Shown: piece after piece, positions 34,468-45,443 of the stretch
Layout of the letters: every line of letters starts with the position of its first letter
Position numbering within the stretch: the stretch's first letter is position 1
DNA from: Crassaminicella profunda
GTDB taxonomy: Bacteria; Bacillota; Clostridia; Peptostreptococcales; Thermotaleaceae
DNA length: 64,000 bases
NCBI RefSeq assembly: GCF_019884785.1
Contig: NZ_CP082326.1
Span: 3,775,355-3,839,354, forward strand
Reading direction: 5' to 3'
The notes under the pieces: model-generated
The model's input: only the letters and a program-made list of their open reading frames with translations
Told to the model about the DNA's origin: nothing
The model's database searches: none
Translations under genes and position numbers: made by a program

Positions 34468-35685
34468 TTAAAGAGATTTATTTTTTCCATCCCACACTAT
34501 ATCTCTATAATGTTGAGGATCTGTATCACCTTCAGTACTAATAAACAATATTTTTGAATTGCTATTTAAATCCAAGTTTTCGGTAATTCCTTTATATTCT
34601 TCCCTCTCTAATATCAGACTTAAAACACCTACTCCAACTGCTCCTGATTCACCTGATATTACTTGTGGATCACCTATTAATGGATTACCTAATACTCTCA
34701 TACCTCTTGCTGATACATAATCAGGACAAGATAAATACATATCTGAATAATCTCTTAATACATTCCATCCAATTATATTTGGCTCTCCACATGCAAGTCC
34801 TGCCATAATTGTTGGCATATCTCCTATTACAGCATGGGCTTTACCATCTTTTGCACTAGCAGACTTATAAATGCAAGCAGCCTCTTCAGGTTCAACTATT
34901 ACTACCTTAGGTCTATCTTCTTCATACAAAGCAGCTAAATATCCTTGAATAGCTCCTGCAAATGAACCAACCCCTGCTTGTAAAAATACATGTGTCGGTT
35001 TCTCACCTTCCATTTGCTCTATTGCTTCATCTATTATTGTTGCATATCCCTGCATGATCCATGTTGGAATATCTTCATATCCTTCCCATGCTGTATCTTG
35101 AATCATTATCCATCCATTTTCTTCAGCTTCTTTATTTGCTAATCTTACAGCATCATCATAATTTAAATCAGTAATTGAAGCTTCTGCTCCCTCTTTTCTA
35201 ATATTGTTCAATCTTGTCAATGAAGACCCTTTTGGCATATATACTACTGACTTCTGTCCAAGTTTATTTGCCGCCCAAGCTATCCCTCGTCCATGATTAC
35301 CATCTGTTGCTGTGATAAATGTTATCGTTCCTAATTTCTTCTTTATTTCATCACTACATAATTTTTCAAAAGATAATTCTTCAATAGGAATATTTAATCT
35401 ATTACTCAAATATTTACCCACAGCATAAGCCCCACCTAAAACTTTGAATGCATTCAATCCAAATCTGTAAGACTCATCCTTAACCCAAATATTACCTACC
35501 TTTAACTCACACGCTAATTTATCAAGCTTATGCAATGGCGTAACTTTATACTGAGGAAAACTTTTATGAAAAGCTCTTACCTTTTTTATTACTTCTTGTG
35601 AAATAAAATCTACAGAAGCTTTTTCTTTTTTTAAGTTTCTTGAATCTTCATTTACAACATATTCAATCTTTTTTAACTTGTTCAT
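34468..35685 (-). CDS. dpaL: diaminopropionate ammonia-lyase, copy 2
   Basis: A 405-residue paralogue of the first lyase with the same landmarks: PLP Lys in YRFGLNAFKVLGG, ITATDGNHGRGIAWAA, VFLQAGVGSFAGAIQGY, SGESGAVGVGVLSL. NAFK is closer to the E. coli YgeX sequence than the KAFK of copy 1. Two copies in one operon suggest different substrates (for example the D and L forms, or an oxalyl derivative) or conditions, but nothing in the sequence says which. It lies between ridA and the carrier gene. Confidence 0.92.
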   Translation of the reverse strand: MNKLKKIEYVVNEDSRNLKKEKASVDFISQEVIKKVRAFHKSFPQYKVTPLHKLDKLACELKVGNIWVKDESYRFGLNAFKVLGGAYAVGKYLSNRLNIPIEELSFEKLCSDEIKKKLGTITFITATDGNHGRGIAWAANKLGQKSVVYMPKGSSLTRLNNIRKEGAEASITDLNYDDAVRLANKEAEENGWIMIQDTAWEGYEDIPTWIMQGYATIIDEAIEQMEGEKPTHVFLQAGVGSFAGAIQGYLAALYEEDRPKVVIVEPEEAACIYKSASAKDGKAHAVIGDMPTIMAGLACGEPNIIGWNVLRDYSDMYLSCPDYVSARGMRVLGNPLIGDPQVISGESGAVGVGVLSLILEREEYKGITENLDLNSNSKILFISTEGDTDPQHYRDIVWDGKNKSL

Positions 35686-35836
35686 ATTTCCACCTCATTT
35701 TTCTATTTATAAAAAACAAATTTCATTATTTCTATTTTCTAATATAATCTAAAAATTAAAGGATCTCTTACTACGAACTTAACTAATTCATCTAGTTAAA
35801 CCTTTTCCCGCTTTTCATTTTTTTGTCTAATTAAAT

Positions 35837-36214
35837 TTATATTTCTGCAATTACTTCGATTTCTACTTCTGCATCTTTTGGTAATCTTGCTACTTGTACA
35901 GCACTTCTTGCTGGATAACCATTTTGGAAATACTGACCATATACTTCATTCATAGCTGTAAAATTATTTAAGTCTTTTAAAAATACTGTAGTTTTTACAA
36001 CAGCATCCATAGATAATCCTGCTTCCATAAGAATATTCTTTGCATTTTCTAAAGATTGTTTTGTTTGATCTGCTACTTTTTCTGGCATCTCTCCTGTTTC
36101 TGGATTAATTGGTAATTGTCCTGAAATAAATAACATACCTCCTGCTTTTACTCCTTGTGAATATGGTCCTATGGCTGCTGGTGCTTTTGTAGTTGCAATC
36201 ATTTCTTTTGACAT
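35837..36214 (-). CDS. ridA: RidA-family enamine/imine deaminase
   Basis: A 125-residue YjgF/RidA protein. Residues PAAIGPYSQGVKAGGMLFISGQLPINPETGE form the start of the barrel, and the C-terminus has YPARSAVQVARLPKDAEVEIEVIAEI with the conserved catalytic Arg. RidA hydrolyses reactive 2-aminoacrylate, an intermediate of PLP lyases such as DpaL, so its place as first gene after the sigma-54 promoter makes sense as damage control. Confidence 0.95.
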   Translation of the reverse strand: MSKEMIATTKAPAAIGPYSQGVKAGGMLFISGQLPINPETGEMPEKVADQTKQSLENAKNILMEAGLSMDAVVKTTVFLKDLNNFTAMNEVYGQYFQNGYPARSAVQVARLPKDAEVEIEVIAEI

Positions 36215-36285
36215 GTAAATTCCTCCTCTAGTCTTAAATAGGTTGCCCTATATTTTGATGAATTTTTTTAATCATTTTCTTATAT

Positions 36286-36301
36286 TGCAAAGTCCATGCC
36301 A
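36286..36301 (-). promoter_or_regulatory. sigma-54 (-24/-12) promoter of the ridA-dpaL-ygeY operon
   Basis: Minus strand TGGCATGGACTTTGCA: TGGCA at -24, TTGCA at -12, with correct spacing (consensus TGGCAY-R-N4-TTGCW). It lies 71 bases upstream of the ridA start. Confidence 0.9.
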
Positions 36302-36354
36302 ATTCTAAAATGTCTCCTAATAGCCATAATTAAAGCTTTTTATATTTCATTCAC

Positions 36355-36496
36355 TATCATTATGATAATTCACTATCAAAATGATAATTATTTTATCTAA
36401 TCCCCTATTTCTACATTTTTTCTACAATTTATTCATATTTCAAATCATGTTTTTCACAAAAAAAATTATCAATATGATAATTTCCTCATATCGATA
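36355..36496 (-). promoter_or_regulatory. palindromic activator-binding sites upstream of the sigma-54 promoter
   Basis: Three copies of the 13-bp palindrome TATCA-N3-TGATA lie at 36355-36367, 36374-36386 and 36467-36479, with a degenerate fourth near 36489-36496. They are 55-195 bases upstream of the -24 element, the usual place for enhancer-binding-protein sites, and directly downstream of the activator gene. The assignment to that activator is inferred. Confidence 0.75.
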
Positions 36497-36518
36497 ATCT
36501 TTTAAAATTTTTTATCTC

Positions 36519-38261
36519 TTATAAATTATATTTAGAGATTTTTCTATACAATGTAGCAATCCCTATCCCTAGTTTTTGTGCTACAATTTGCTTACATTCT
36601 GTTGTTGATCCATACATTTTTAGTGCCCTTTTTATTGTATCCTTTTCTATTTGGTCAAGATCAAAGATTTCAGCCTTATTTTGTTTTTGATCCCCTTCAT
36701 CTATTGTAGTTAATTTTCTAGGTAGTATTTCTGGAATAATAATTCCTGATGCATCCATCATATTAATCATAAATTCTATTGCATTTTCTAGCTCTCGTAC
36801 ATTTCCTGGCCAACTATAAGAAAGCATAAATGTCCATACAGAACGATCAATTCCTATGAACTTTTTTTGAAAAAGTTTTGCATATTTATTAGCAAAATAA
36901 TACGTAATAACTTTGATATCCTCAATACGCTCCCTTAAAGGAGGAATTTCTATAGGAATTACATTTAATCGATAATATAAATCTTCTCTGAAAGATCCAT
37001 CTTTAATCATCTCTTCAATATTTTTATTGGTAGCTGCAATTACTCTCACATCTATCTCAATTGCTTTATTAGAACCAATTTTCATAATCTCTTTTTCTTG
37101 AAGAACCCTTAAAAGTTTCACCTGCATATAAATAGGCATATCTCCTATTTCATCTAAAAAAATCGTTCCTTTATTGGCAAATTCAAATTTACCTATCTTT
37201 CCATTTGTGTTAGCTCCTGTAAAAGCTCCTTTTACATAACCAAATAATTCACTCTCAAGAAGCGTATCAGGTATGGCACCACAGTTAATAGGAACAAACG
37301 CTTCCTCTTTTCTATTACTCTCATTATGAATGGCTCTTGCAAACATTTCTTTTCCAGTTCCACTCTCTCCAGTAATCAAAACAGTAGATGAAGCTTTTGC
37401 AATTTGTAAAACCCTCCTTTTCAAATTAACTAATTTCGAAGATTCTCCCAAAATCTTATTCAATGATAAATTGTGATTGAGATTGGTCATATCAAGAATT
37501 TTACTCTTTATAACTCTTGCTTCATTAAAAATAAACATCCGATCATATTCATTTTTTTTCATATGAATCTCATGTATACTTCCTACTAAATTATAAATCT
37601 TCCCCTTAAAAATCAACTCATATTCCTGTTGCTCTAAAATATAATTCCCTGTTGGAATCAATATAACTTTATGATGAAATTCATCATGAATCTCTAAAAT
37701 ATTTTTTGCATTTTTATTGGTATGTGAAATACAATCATTATTATCCAAAACAATAATCGCCTCTTCTAGATTCTCCATAATTGAATTTAAAACACCAATC
37801 ATTGTTTCTGTATTTTCTATTTCTTTTTTTTCATAAGCTTTTGCACTAATAAAATCCGCGATCTGTTCTAAAAAAGAAAAATATGTATCAAAATTTGATA
37901 ATAAAAATTCCCTTTGTTCCTCATGAAAACAAATAAGTCCTATGACACCAATAACCTCATCTTCCATTTTTATAGGTGTACAGGCTTCAAACTTTTCAAT
38001 ACAAGTAAAACGCTTAGGACATTTTTGACATATACTATTTTTCCCGGGTTCTCTAATAATTTGATGTTTTCCACTTTGTAATACCTCTTTATAAACATAC
38101 TCATCCTCTAAACTTTGGTTGATGCCCTTTTCATATTCTCCAGTTCCAGCAATTCTAATTAAATTTTGATCCACTATTTCAATGTCTACTTTTAAAATTT
38201 CTGAAATTACATTGGCATACTTTATAACTGTATCTTGAATTTTTTTGAGTATGGTTTCCAT
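36519..38261 (-). CDS. sigma-54-dependent activator of the diaminopropionate operon
   Basis: A 580-residue enhancer-binding protein. The N-terminal region (about 1-145) is a GAF-like sensor with a Cys cluster (Cys78, Cys81, Cys87, Cys94 in SICQKCPKRFTCIEKFEACTPI), suggesting a metal or redox centre. A PAS-like segment covers about 150-250. The AAA+ domain has Walker A GESGTGKE (298-305), GAFTGA (345-350) and FLDEIGD, and the C-terminus carries a Fis-type helix-turn-helix (KQIVAQKLGIGIATLYRKISKY). The ATG at 38261 is preferred because GAGGTGAAG precedes it. Its binding sites and a sigma-54 promoter lie immediately downstream. Confidence 0.92.
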   Translation of the reverse strand: METILKKIQDTVIKYANVISEILKVDIEIVDQNLIRIAGTGEYEKGINQSLEDEYVYKEVLQSGKHQIIREPGKNSICQKCPKRFTCIEKFEACTPIKMEDEVIGVIGLICFHEEQREFLLSNFDTYFSFLEQIADFISAKAYEKKEIENTETMIGVLNSIMENLEEAIIVLDNNDCISHTNKNAKNILEIHDEFHHKVILIPTGNYILEQQEYELIFKGKIYNLVGSIHEIHMKKNEYDRMFIFNEARVIKSKILDMTNLNHNLSLNKILGESSKLVNLKRRVLQIAKASSTVLITGESGTGKEMFARAIHNESNRKEEAFVPINCGAIPDTLLESELFGYVKGAFTGANTNGKIGKFEFANKGTIFLDEIGDMPIYMQVKLLRVLQEKEIMKIGSNKAIEIDVRVIAATNKNIEEMIKDGSFREDLYYRLNVIPIEIPPLRERIEDIKVITYYFANKYAKLFQKKFIGIDRSVWTFMLSYSWPGNVRELENAIEFMINMMDASGIIIPEILPRKLTTIDEGDQKQNKAEIFDLDQIEKDTIKRALKMYGSTTECKQIVAQKLGIGIATLYRKISKYNL

Positions 38262-38332
38262 TTTCTTCACCTCAAGTGTATTCGATAGGTATAATACAAC
38301 CCTCATTACATCCATATTATACTAAATATTTT

Positions 38333-38878
38333 TTATATCAACAAACACCCAACCCATGTAACCTCATCTTTTTTAAATGCTATATGAATTCCTACTTTAC
38401 TACATGTGTCAATTACATCTACCCCAACTGCTTCTAATGAAGGTCTAGCCCTTTTAGAATCTATACATTTTTCCTTCCCTAGCCTAACAGCACATATTTT
38501 ACAAAGTCTACAATGTCCTCCTATAAAAGCAAAAGATTGATCAAATCCTAATTTCTTTCCATAGCTTTCAATATCCAGCATAATTCCATGTAGTTGATCT
38601 GCGGATACATAAAAAGCATTATGATCAGATGGATCATCTATCTTGTCTTTCACCAAAACTAAAAATCCTTTTGTATATTCTTTCACCTTATCTTCAAATT
38701 CTTCTAGCGTTCCCACATAAGGTGGACACATGAAATTATTATTATACTGCCCACATTTATTTTTCATGCATGTATCCCTTACTTCTTTGGATATAGGTAA
38801 TTCTTCTGGAGGTATTTCTTTCATCAAATAGATGTCTTGATTATCAATATATGCCTTTAACTGTTTTAGTTTATCCAA
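38333..38878 (-). CDS. DUF2284 cysteine-rich metal-binding protein
   Basis: A 181-residue protein with the DUF2284 Cys pattern: CMKNKCGQYNNNFMCPPY in the N-half and GGHCRLCKICAVRLGKEKC in the C-half, followed by RPSLEAVGVDV. The spaced Cys suggest an Fe-S cluster or other metal site; no enzymatic activity is established for the family. It lies upstream of the sigma-54 activator on the same strand with a 71-base gap, so a shared transcript is possible. Confidence 0.85.
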   Translation of the reverse strand: MDKLKQLKAYIDNQDIYLMKEIPPEELPISKEVRDTCMKNKCGQYNNNFMCPPYVGTLEEFEDKVKEYTKGFLVLVKDKIDDPSDHNAFYVSADQLHGIMLDIESYGKKLGFDQSFAFIGGHCRLCKICAVRLGKEKCIDSKRARPSLEAVGVDVIDTCSKVGIHIAFKKDEVTWVGCLLI

Positions 38879-39115
38879 TCTATATCCACTCCTTTATATA
38901 CCCCTATAATATGCTCCCTTTTCTCCTTGTTTTCTATTTTATATCCTTTTTCATTTATTCTTTATTGCTAGTTATTCTCCTTCTCATTATTTTCTCTTCG
39001 AATAACACCTAACTCCCATTTTTTTCATCTCTTTTCTTCCTTGAGTTGTCCCTCCTATTCATGATATATTATAAGTAAACTAACAACCCTACATAAGAAA
39101 AGCAGGTGAAAAACC

Positions 39116-39478
39116 ATGGAAAAACAAATACTCAATATCCTTAATGAACTCGTAGAAGGTCAGAAGAAAATTGACAAATTAATGGAAAGTCAAAAGAAGA
39201 TCAATGAATTAGTAAACAGTCAAAAAGATTTAGCAGAAAATCAGAAAAAAATTATAGCACAATTAGATTCCTTAGATAGCCAAGTAAAAGAAAATACCCA
39301 AATTCTCAAATCATTAGAGCATAAAGCAGATGTAAATACAGCAGAACAAGATCGTATGTCGCACGATATTGCTGAAATGAACGGCAATCTTAACGGAATA
39401 AGAAAAGATTTAATGCAAGTAGAATTAATTACCGCAAGTAATTGGAGTGATATTGTAAAATTAAAAGCTGTAAAATAA
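39116..39478 (+). CDS. coiled-coil protein of unknown function
   Basis: A 120-residue protein that is almost entirely alpha-helical and highly polar. Residues 1-60 contain a repeated QKK/ESQKKI/NSQKDL pattern with hydrophobic heptad positions, and the rest continues as coiled coil (LDSLDSQVKENTQILKSLEHKAD). It has no TM segment. Similar short proteins are common in Clostridia without known function. It is a single-gene unit with its own terminator. Confidence 0.8.
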   Translation: MEKQILNILNELVEGQKKIDKLMESQKKINELVNSQKDLAENQKKIIAQLDSLDSQVKENTQILKSLEHKADVNTAEQDRMSHDIAEMNGNLNGIRKDLMQVELITASNWSDIVKLKAVK

Positions 39479-39518
39479 AAAACCGAGATTCGGCATTTTG
39501 GCTCATCTCGGTTTTTTT
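39479..39518 (+). terminator. intrinsic terminator after the coiled-coil gene
   Basis: AACCGAGAT (39481-39489) pairs with ATCTCGGTT (from 39505) and is followed by seven T. Confidence 0.9.
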
Positions 39519-39575
39519 ATTCAATCATTCTTTCTATTCTTTTCTTTTAAAGTGCTTTGTTTCCATAATCCCTAT

Positions 39576-41576
39576 TTAGATCCTGAATTTTTCCACATCT
39601 CGATTGAGTCCCATAGCCAACTCATCCAATTTATCTGCTGCTGCTGCGATTTCTTCTACTGCCATTACCTGCTGCTCCATGGATGCTGTTACTTCTTCTG
39701 ATGATGCTGCTGTTTCTTCAGATACGGCTGAAATGTTTTCTATGGCATTTACAATTAAATCTTTCTCTTCATTGATTTGATTTGCAAAATCACTAATATC
39801 CTCAATTTTTTCTGTAATCCTATGTACTGCATTTGAAATAGAGTCAAAAGATTGATCTACATCTGTAACAGCTTGATTTTGACCTATTGTCCTTCCCTTT
39901 ACTTCTCCCATAAGTTGTACTGTATTGCTACTTTCATCTTGAACATTTTGGATAATTCCTTTTATTTCATCAGAGGAAATTCTTGATTCTTCTGCAAGCT
40001 TTCTAATCTGTTCTGCAACTACTGTAAATCCTCTTCCTGCATCCCCAGCTCTTGCTGCCTCAATAGAAGCATTGAGTGCTAGTAAATTTGTCTGGTCAGC
40101 AATAGCATCTATAGTTGTTAATATATTGCTTATATCTTTTATTCGATTGTCCAAATCAAAAATTGCTTCTTCAATCTTTTCTGTTCCTTCATTATTTAGC
40201 TCTGTCTTTTCCTTTAGTTCATGAACTACACCCTTACTTACTTCACTTGTTTGCATTACCTCCTCAGCAGATTTTGTAATATAGTTAAATTCTATTGTCA
40301 ATTGGTTAAATTTCTCTGCCAAACCTAATGTAAGATTTGCTCCTTTTTCCGCCTCAGTTGCTTGGTCTGTTGCCCCTTTTGCAATAGATTCAATAGTTGC
40401 TGATACTTCTTCTGCTGCTGAGCTAGTTAATTCAGAAGTAGCTGCTAGATTTTGAGCCGATGAAGTAACTTCTGTAGACGCCTCCTGTACTTTTTTTACC
40501 AGTTTTCCTAAATCCTCTACCATTCTATTGAAATTTTCTCCCAACTGGCCAATCTCATCTCTTCTTTTTACTTTTCTTCTTATAGAAAAGTCTCCTTCAC
40601 TTACCTTTTCCATGTCATGAACAAGAGTTTTGATAGGATTGGTTAATGATGTAGAAAATATATATGCAATGAAAATCGCAATGAGTAGTGCGATCCCCCC
40701 TACAATCAATGTTGTTTTTAATATAATATCTGTTTTCTCCTCTAACTCATCAATATACATACTGCCCAATATATTCCATCCTAACTTGTCTAAAGTACTA
40801 AATACTGCAAACTTTTTATGAATTTCTTTATTTTCTTTCCAACTATAATTTACAATTCCTTCTTTTTTTGTTTCCATAGCTGTTTCTATTGCTTGAGTAG
40901 CTAGGGGCTGTCCTACATGTGTTTCATCTTTATGAAAAATAATTTTTCCAGTAGCATCTACTACAAAAGGATACCCTTTTTGTCCTATTTTCGTTTCATT
41001 AATCATTTCTCCTAAAGTATCTAATGCAATATCGGCTGCTAATACACCGATAAATTCATTCTTTTTATTCCTTACAGGTACAGCTACTGAAATAACCATT
41101 TTCTTAGTAGAGTTATCTTTATATGGCTGCGTCCATACTAATTTATTCTTATTTTTAGCCTCTATATACCAAGGCCTTACCGTAGGATCAAAACCATCCT
41201 CTTTTTCTGTAGGAGGATAGTCATACATCTTTTTATCTTTTGTGCCTATATATACAGATAGAATATCTTCACGAGATTTCTTAAAGTCTTCAAATTTTTT
41301 CATTACCACTTTTAACGTATCTGGATTTTCATAAAGTTCTTTTATACTATCTTCATTAGGCATAAATTGAATGAAATTTTCTATCCCATTTAAATAGTTA
41401 CTTATAGAAACATTTAACTGCTTGATCAGTTGAAAAGATGATTGCTCTAATTCCTTTTGTGTTAAATCTACAGACTTTGAGTAAGCATTTTGTCCTAAAG
41501 CAACTAATGGTAAAGCAATGAGTATAATAAATATTACGATTAACTTAAATCTAATCCCCACGCTTCTTTTTTTCAT
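39576..41576 (-). CDS. methyl-accepting chemotaxis protein with dCache sensor (left of the CRISPR array)
   Basis: A 666-residue chemoreceptor: TM1 about residues 10-30, a dCache domain ([60 protein letters not shown]), TM2 near 285-305, HAMP, and the signalling tip [44 protein letters not shown] and TQPY resemble dCache amino-acid sensors. The longer frame is rejected; AAAGGGGAG sits 6 bases before the ATG at 41576. It is a close paralogue of the chemoreceptor on the other side of the array. Confidence 0.93.
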   Translation of the reverse strand: MKKRSVGIRFKLIVIFIILIALPLVALGQNAYSKSVDLTQKELEQSSFQLIKQLNVSISNYLNGIENFIQFMPNEDSIKELYENPDTLKVVMKKFEDFKKSREDILSVYIGTKDKKMYDYPPTEKEDGFDPTVRPWYIEAKNKNKLVWTQPYKDNSTKKMVISVAVPVRNKKNEFIGVLAADIALDTLGEMINETKIGQKGYPFVVDATGKIIFHKDETHVGQPLATQAIETAMETKKEGIVNYSWKENKEIHKKFAVFSTLDKLGWNILGSMYIDELEEKTDIILKTTLIVGGIALLIAIFIAYIFSTSLTNPIKTLVHDMEKVSEGDFSIRRKVKRRDEIGQLGENFNRMVEDLGKLVKKVQEASTEVTSSAQNLAATSELTSSAAEEVSATIESIAKGATDQATEAEKGANLTLGLAEKFNQLTIEFNYITKSAEEVMQTSEVSKGVVHELKEKTELNNEGTEKIEEAIFDLDNRIKDISNILTTIDAIADQTNLLALNASIEAARAGDAGRGFTVVAEQIRKLAEESRISSDEIKGIIQNVQDESSNTVQLMGEVKGRTIGQNQAVTDVDQSFDSISNAVHRITEKIEDISDFANQINEEKDLIVNAIENISAVSEETAASSEEVTASMEQQVMAVEEIAAAADKLDELAMGLNRDVEKFRI

Positions 41577-41770
41577 ATAGATCTCCCCTTTCTTCCCCAC
41601 CCCAGTATATAATTTCCACAAAATCCCCCAAATTCCTTGTTCATATTTGGTAAAATTTGACGTCTTGTATTTTTTATTAACTACAAATATTATCGTATAA
41701 TCTTTGTCTATGTATAATTGTAAATGATAATCATTATTATTACAATGCATTTTTTCTAAATTTTACTATA

Positions 41771-41811
41771 AAAAAAGCTATCCAAGCAGTCCTACTGCCT
41801 TGATAGCTTTT
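41771..41811 (-). terminator. intrinsic terminator at the leader-distal end of the CRISPR array
   Basis: Arms 41773-41790 and 41794-41811 are almost fully complementary (about 17 bp with small bulges). On the minus strand, the direction of array transcription, TTTTTT follows. It lies 14 bases beyond the degenerate last repeat. Confidence 0.85.
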
Positions 41812-41824
41812 CTAAGTTCTCGTT

Positions 41825-44800
41825 TTTGTATTCCTTGTTTTAATGGATTATCTTCTTCAATTATCAGGAGAAAGATCATTGGATCGAGATTTTCAATAGT
41901 TTCAATCCTTGTTTTAATGGATTATCCTCTTCAATCGAATGCCAACAGAATGAAAATTCAGAGGAAAACAGTTTCAATCCTTGTTTTAATGGATTATCCT
42001 CTTCAATTGTAACGTGCGGATAATGTAGATTTAGTCTTATCAAGTTTCAATCCTTGTTTTAATGGATTATCCTCTTCAATTCATTATCAAGATTTAGAAA
42101 AAAATATGAAGAAATGTTTCAATCCTTGTTTTAATGGATTATCCTCTTCAATACTTATGCAGGACGCTCACTATCTGAATATATAAGAAGTTTCAATCCT
42201 TGTTTTAATGGATTATCCTCTTCAATTGGAAAGTGGTTTCTTGAAGATTAATATGTTATAAGTTTCAATCCTTGTTTTAATGGATTATCCTCTTCAATAT
42301 TATTTTTCTAATCTCGTTCCATTTTAAAGCTTTTTGTTTCAATCCTTGTTTTAATGGATTATCCTCTTCAATACTACTGAAACTTTTTCAGCATCACACT
42401 TATTACCGTTTCAATCCTTGTTTTAATGGATTATCCTCTTCAATTAATACAGATAACTCGAAAGTATTTTATTGATATAAGTTTCAATCCTTGTTTTAAT
42501 GGATTATCCTCTTCAATTGGTTGTTCTGGTGGTTGAATTTCGCATAATTTTTTAGTTTCAATCCTTGTTTTAATGGATTATCCTCTTCAATGAAAATATG
42601 TTGAAGAAAGCAGTGGATCTATACTTGTTTCAATCCTTGTTTTAATGGATTATCCTCTTCAATACCAATAAGTCTCTATTTTGTTTTTTAACATCTGGTT
42701 TCAATCCTTGTTTTAATGGATTATCCTCTTCAATTAGGGATAGAGAGAACAAATGAAGAATATGAGCTTGGTTTCAATCCTTGTTTTAATGGATTATCCT
42801 CTTCAATGATAGTGCGAGGGGATGATTCCCCTCTATGATTTTCATGTTTCAATCCTTGTTTTAATGGATTATCCTCTTCAATCCACTGTACTGAGATTGA
42901 AAGTTTACTAAGTACTTGTTTCAATCCTTGTTTTAATGGATTATCCTCTTCAATTGAAGAATTCCAAAAAGAATTAGGGAAAAGTTTTTTGTTTCAATCC
43001 TTGTTTTAATGGATTATCCTCTTCAATACACTCATTATTGATTTTTAGATCATCATACATTTGTTTCAATCCTTGTTTTAATGGATTATCCTCTTCAATT
43101 GTATTGGAAATGTTAAGTGGATGTTGCTAGATGTATCGTTTCAATCCTTGTTTTAATGGATTATCCTCTTCAATATATACCTTATAGTGAAGAAAGAATA
43201 GTAGAAAACGAGTTTCAATCCTTGTTTTAATGGATTATCCTCTTCAATAGAAAAACCAATCGCAATAAAATCAAGATTTTTCAAGTTTCAATCCTTGTTT
43301 TAATGGATTATCCTCTTCAATTATAGAAGTTAAGACTAAAAAAGGAAGATTGAGTGAGTTTCAATCCTTGTTTTAATGGATTATCCTCTTCAATGCTTGC
43401 GGATGGAAGTGGCCCTGAATTAGTTCTAGAGTTTCAATCCTTGTTTTAATGGATTATCCTCTTCAATAAAGAAAACAAAACGCATGAAATGAGCAAAACC
43501 AGAAGTTTCAATCCTTGTTTTAATGGATTATCCTCTTCAATGAAGATATGGCTTGCCTATATCAATTTTATCATTACGTTTCAATCCTTGTTTTAATGGA
43601 TTATCCTCTTCAATGTGTATTGAACATGACAGGCGAAGAATTAGACAAATGTTTCAATCCTTGTTTTAATGGATTATCCTCTTCAATGTGGAAAATCAGA
43701 TTCAAGTGAACTTAGAAAAGTAATGTTTCAATCCTTGTTTTAATGGATTATCCTCTTCAATTTCAAATGTAACACCAGAACAATTAGATAAACACCTGTT
43801 TCAATCCTTGTTTTAATGGATTATCCTCTTCAATAATATATTCAATTTAATTGGAATAGCTAGTAGAGCATGTTTCAATCCTTGTTTTAATGGATTATCC
43901 TCTTCAATCAAAACGAATATACAAATGTTCAAAATCAAGACATATGTTTCAATCCTTGTTTTAATGGATTATCCTCTTCAATGATAGGAAAGATGTAGTG
44001 GTTATAGGACAGAATGTGTTTCAATCCTTGTTTTAATGGATTATCCTCTTCAATTTAAGGCAATGCCAATCATGAGATTTGTGCAGTTTGCGTTTCAATC
44101 CTTGTTTTAATGGATTATCCTCTTCAATAATTGAACATGAAAGAATTGATCATAATAGATATAGGTTTCAATCCTTGTTTTAATGGATTATCCTCTTCAA
44201 TTTAAATGAGCTATAGTAGGACTTGCCTTGCATATTGTTTCAATCCTTGTTTTAATGGATTATCCTCTTCAATATAATATAAATCTGATAATATTATATA
44301 TATAAACAACAGTTTCAATCCTTGTTTTAATGGATTATCCTCTTCAATAGTTTAGGGATTAATTACGAGGGAATTAGCGGAAGAATGTTTCAATCCTTGT
44401 TTTAATGGATTATCCTCTTCAATAAGAAAACACTTAGAGAAAACATATTCAAATTCAGGTTTCAATCCTTGTTTTAATGGATTATCCTCTTCAATGAGGT
44501 TAAACATGGATTTTATAATGAACCACGCAGCATGTTTCAATCCTTGTTTTAATGGATTATCCTCTTCAATTAGAAAAATATACTTCAAGTACAGATATAC
44601 CAATACTGTTTCAATCCTTGTTTTAATGGATTATCCTCTTCAATTAAGATTGCTGCTACTCTAAAAGATCCTAAGAAAAGTTTCAATCCTTGTTTTAATG
44701 GATTATCCTCTTCAATCTGATCTTATGATCTTGAAATGTAACCATAATTACGTTTCAATCCTTGTTTTAATGGATTATCCTCTTCAATGCTCTTTTTCAG

Positions 44801-45443
44801 GTTCTTTCTTCTCTTCGTTCTCAAGTTTCAATCCTTGTTTTAATGGATTATCCTCTTCAATGATATACCAATACTTAAAGAGTTTTGTTACCTAAAGTTT
44901 CAATCCTTGTTTTAATGGATTATCCTCTTCAATCCATTAAGAATATCCTGCAATTTTTCCTGCAAGTCCTCGTTTCAATCCTTGTTTTAATGGATTATCC
45001 TCTTCAATTTGATACGGCTGAAATACATGAAAATGCAGAGTTTAGTTTCAATCCTTGTTTTAATGGATTATCCTCTTCAATTTCAACGCTTCTTGCATAA
45101 ACAGAAGTTGTATCAGTTTCAATCCTTGTTTTAATGGATTATCCTCTTCAATAATGTTGATGCCCAAGGTGTAGCATTAGGACTTACAGTTTCAATCCTT
45201 GTTTTAATGGATTATCCTCTTCAATCCTGCCTTACTGGCTTTTCTTATCTTTAATATTTTGTTTCAATCCTTGTTTTAATGGATTATCCTCTTCAATGTA
45301 AAAAATGTGTAACGATAGGTTATATACAAAAAGGTTTCAATCCTTGTTTTAATGGATTATCCTCTTCAATATTTTGGTATTATTAGGAATAGGAGGATTT
45401 TATGTTGTTTCAATCCTTGTTTTAATGGATTATCCTCTTCAAT
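41825..45443 (-). CRISPR. CRISPR array, 50 repeats of 37 bp, 49 spacers
   Basis: The repeat begins GTTTCAATCCTTG and ends ATCCTCTTCAAT on the plus strand. In the opposite sense it ends GGATTGAAAC, the usual 3' handle of type I-A/I-B/III repeats, so the array is read on the minus strand. I located 49 apparently identical copies from 41899 to 45443 and one degenerate copy (41825-41861, changes in the first 7 bases and near the end). Spacers are about 34-38 bp (average period 73) and all differ. The degenerate copy at the low-coordinate end, a terminator beyond it and an AT-rich leader at the high end agree on direction. No cas gene is present in the window. Confidence 0.98.

Noticed and set aside
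42808-42845. Spacer containing a GAGGGGA/TCCCCTC inverted repeat, as a possible terminator inside the array
   Set aside because: It lacks a T-run and is a single spacer; it probably reflects a palindrome in the target.
45009-45044. A spacer sharing GATACGGCTGAAAT with the chemoreceptor gene near 39720, suggesting self-targeting
   Set aside because: Only 14 bases match and the rest of the spacer differs; by eye this is chance.
41825-45443. Several open frames inside the array that encode repeated peptides such as MDYPLQ or EEDNPLKQGLK
   Set aside because: They are translations of the 37-bp repeat and random spacers; none has a ribosome site or family resemblance.
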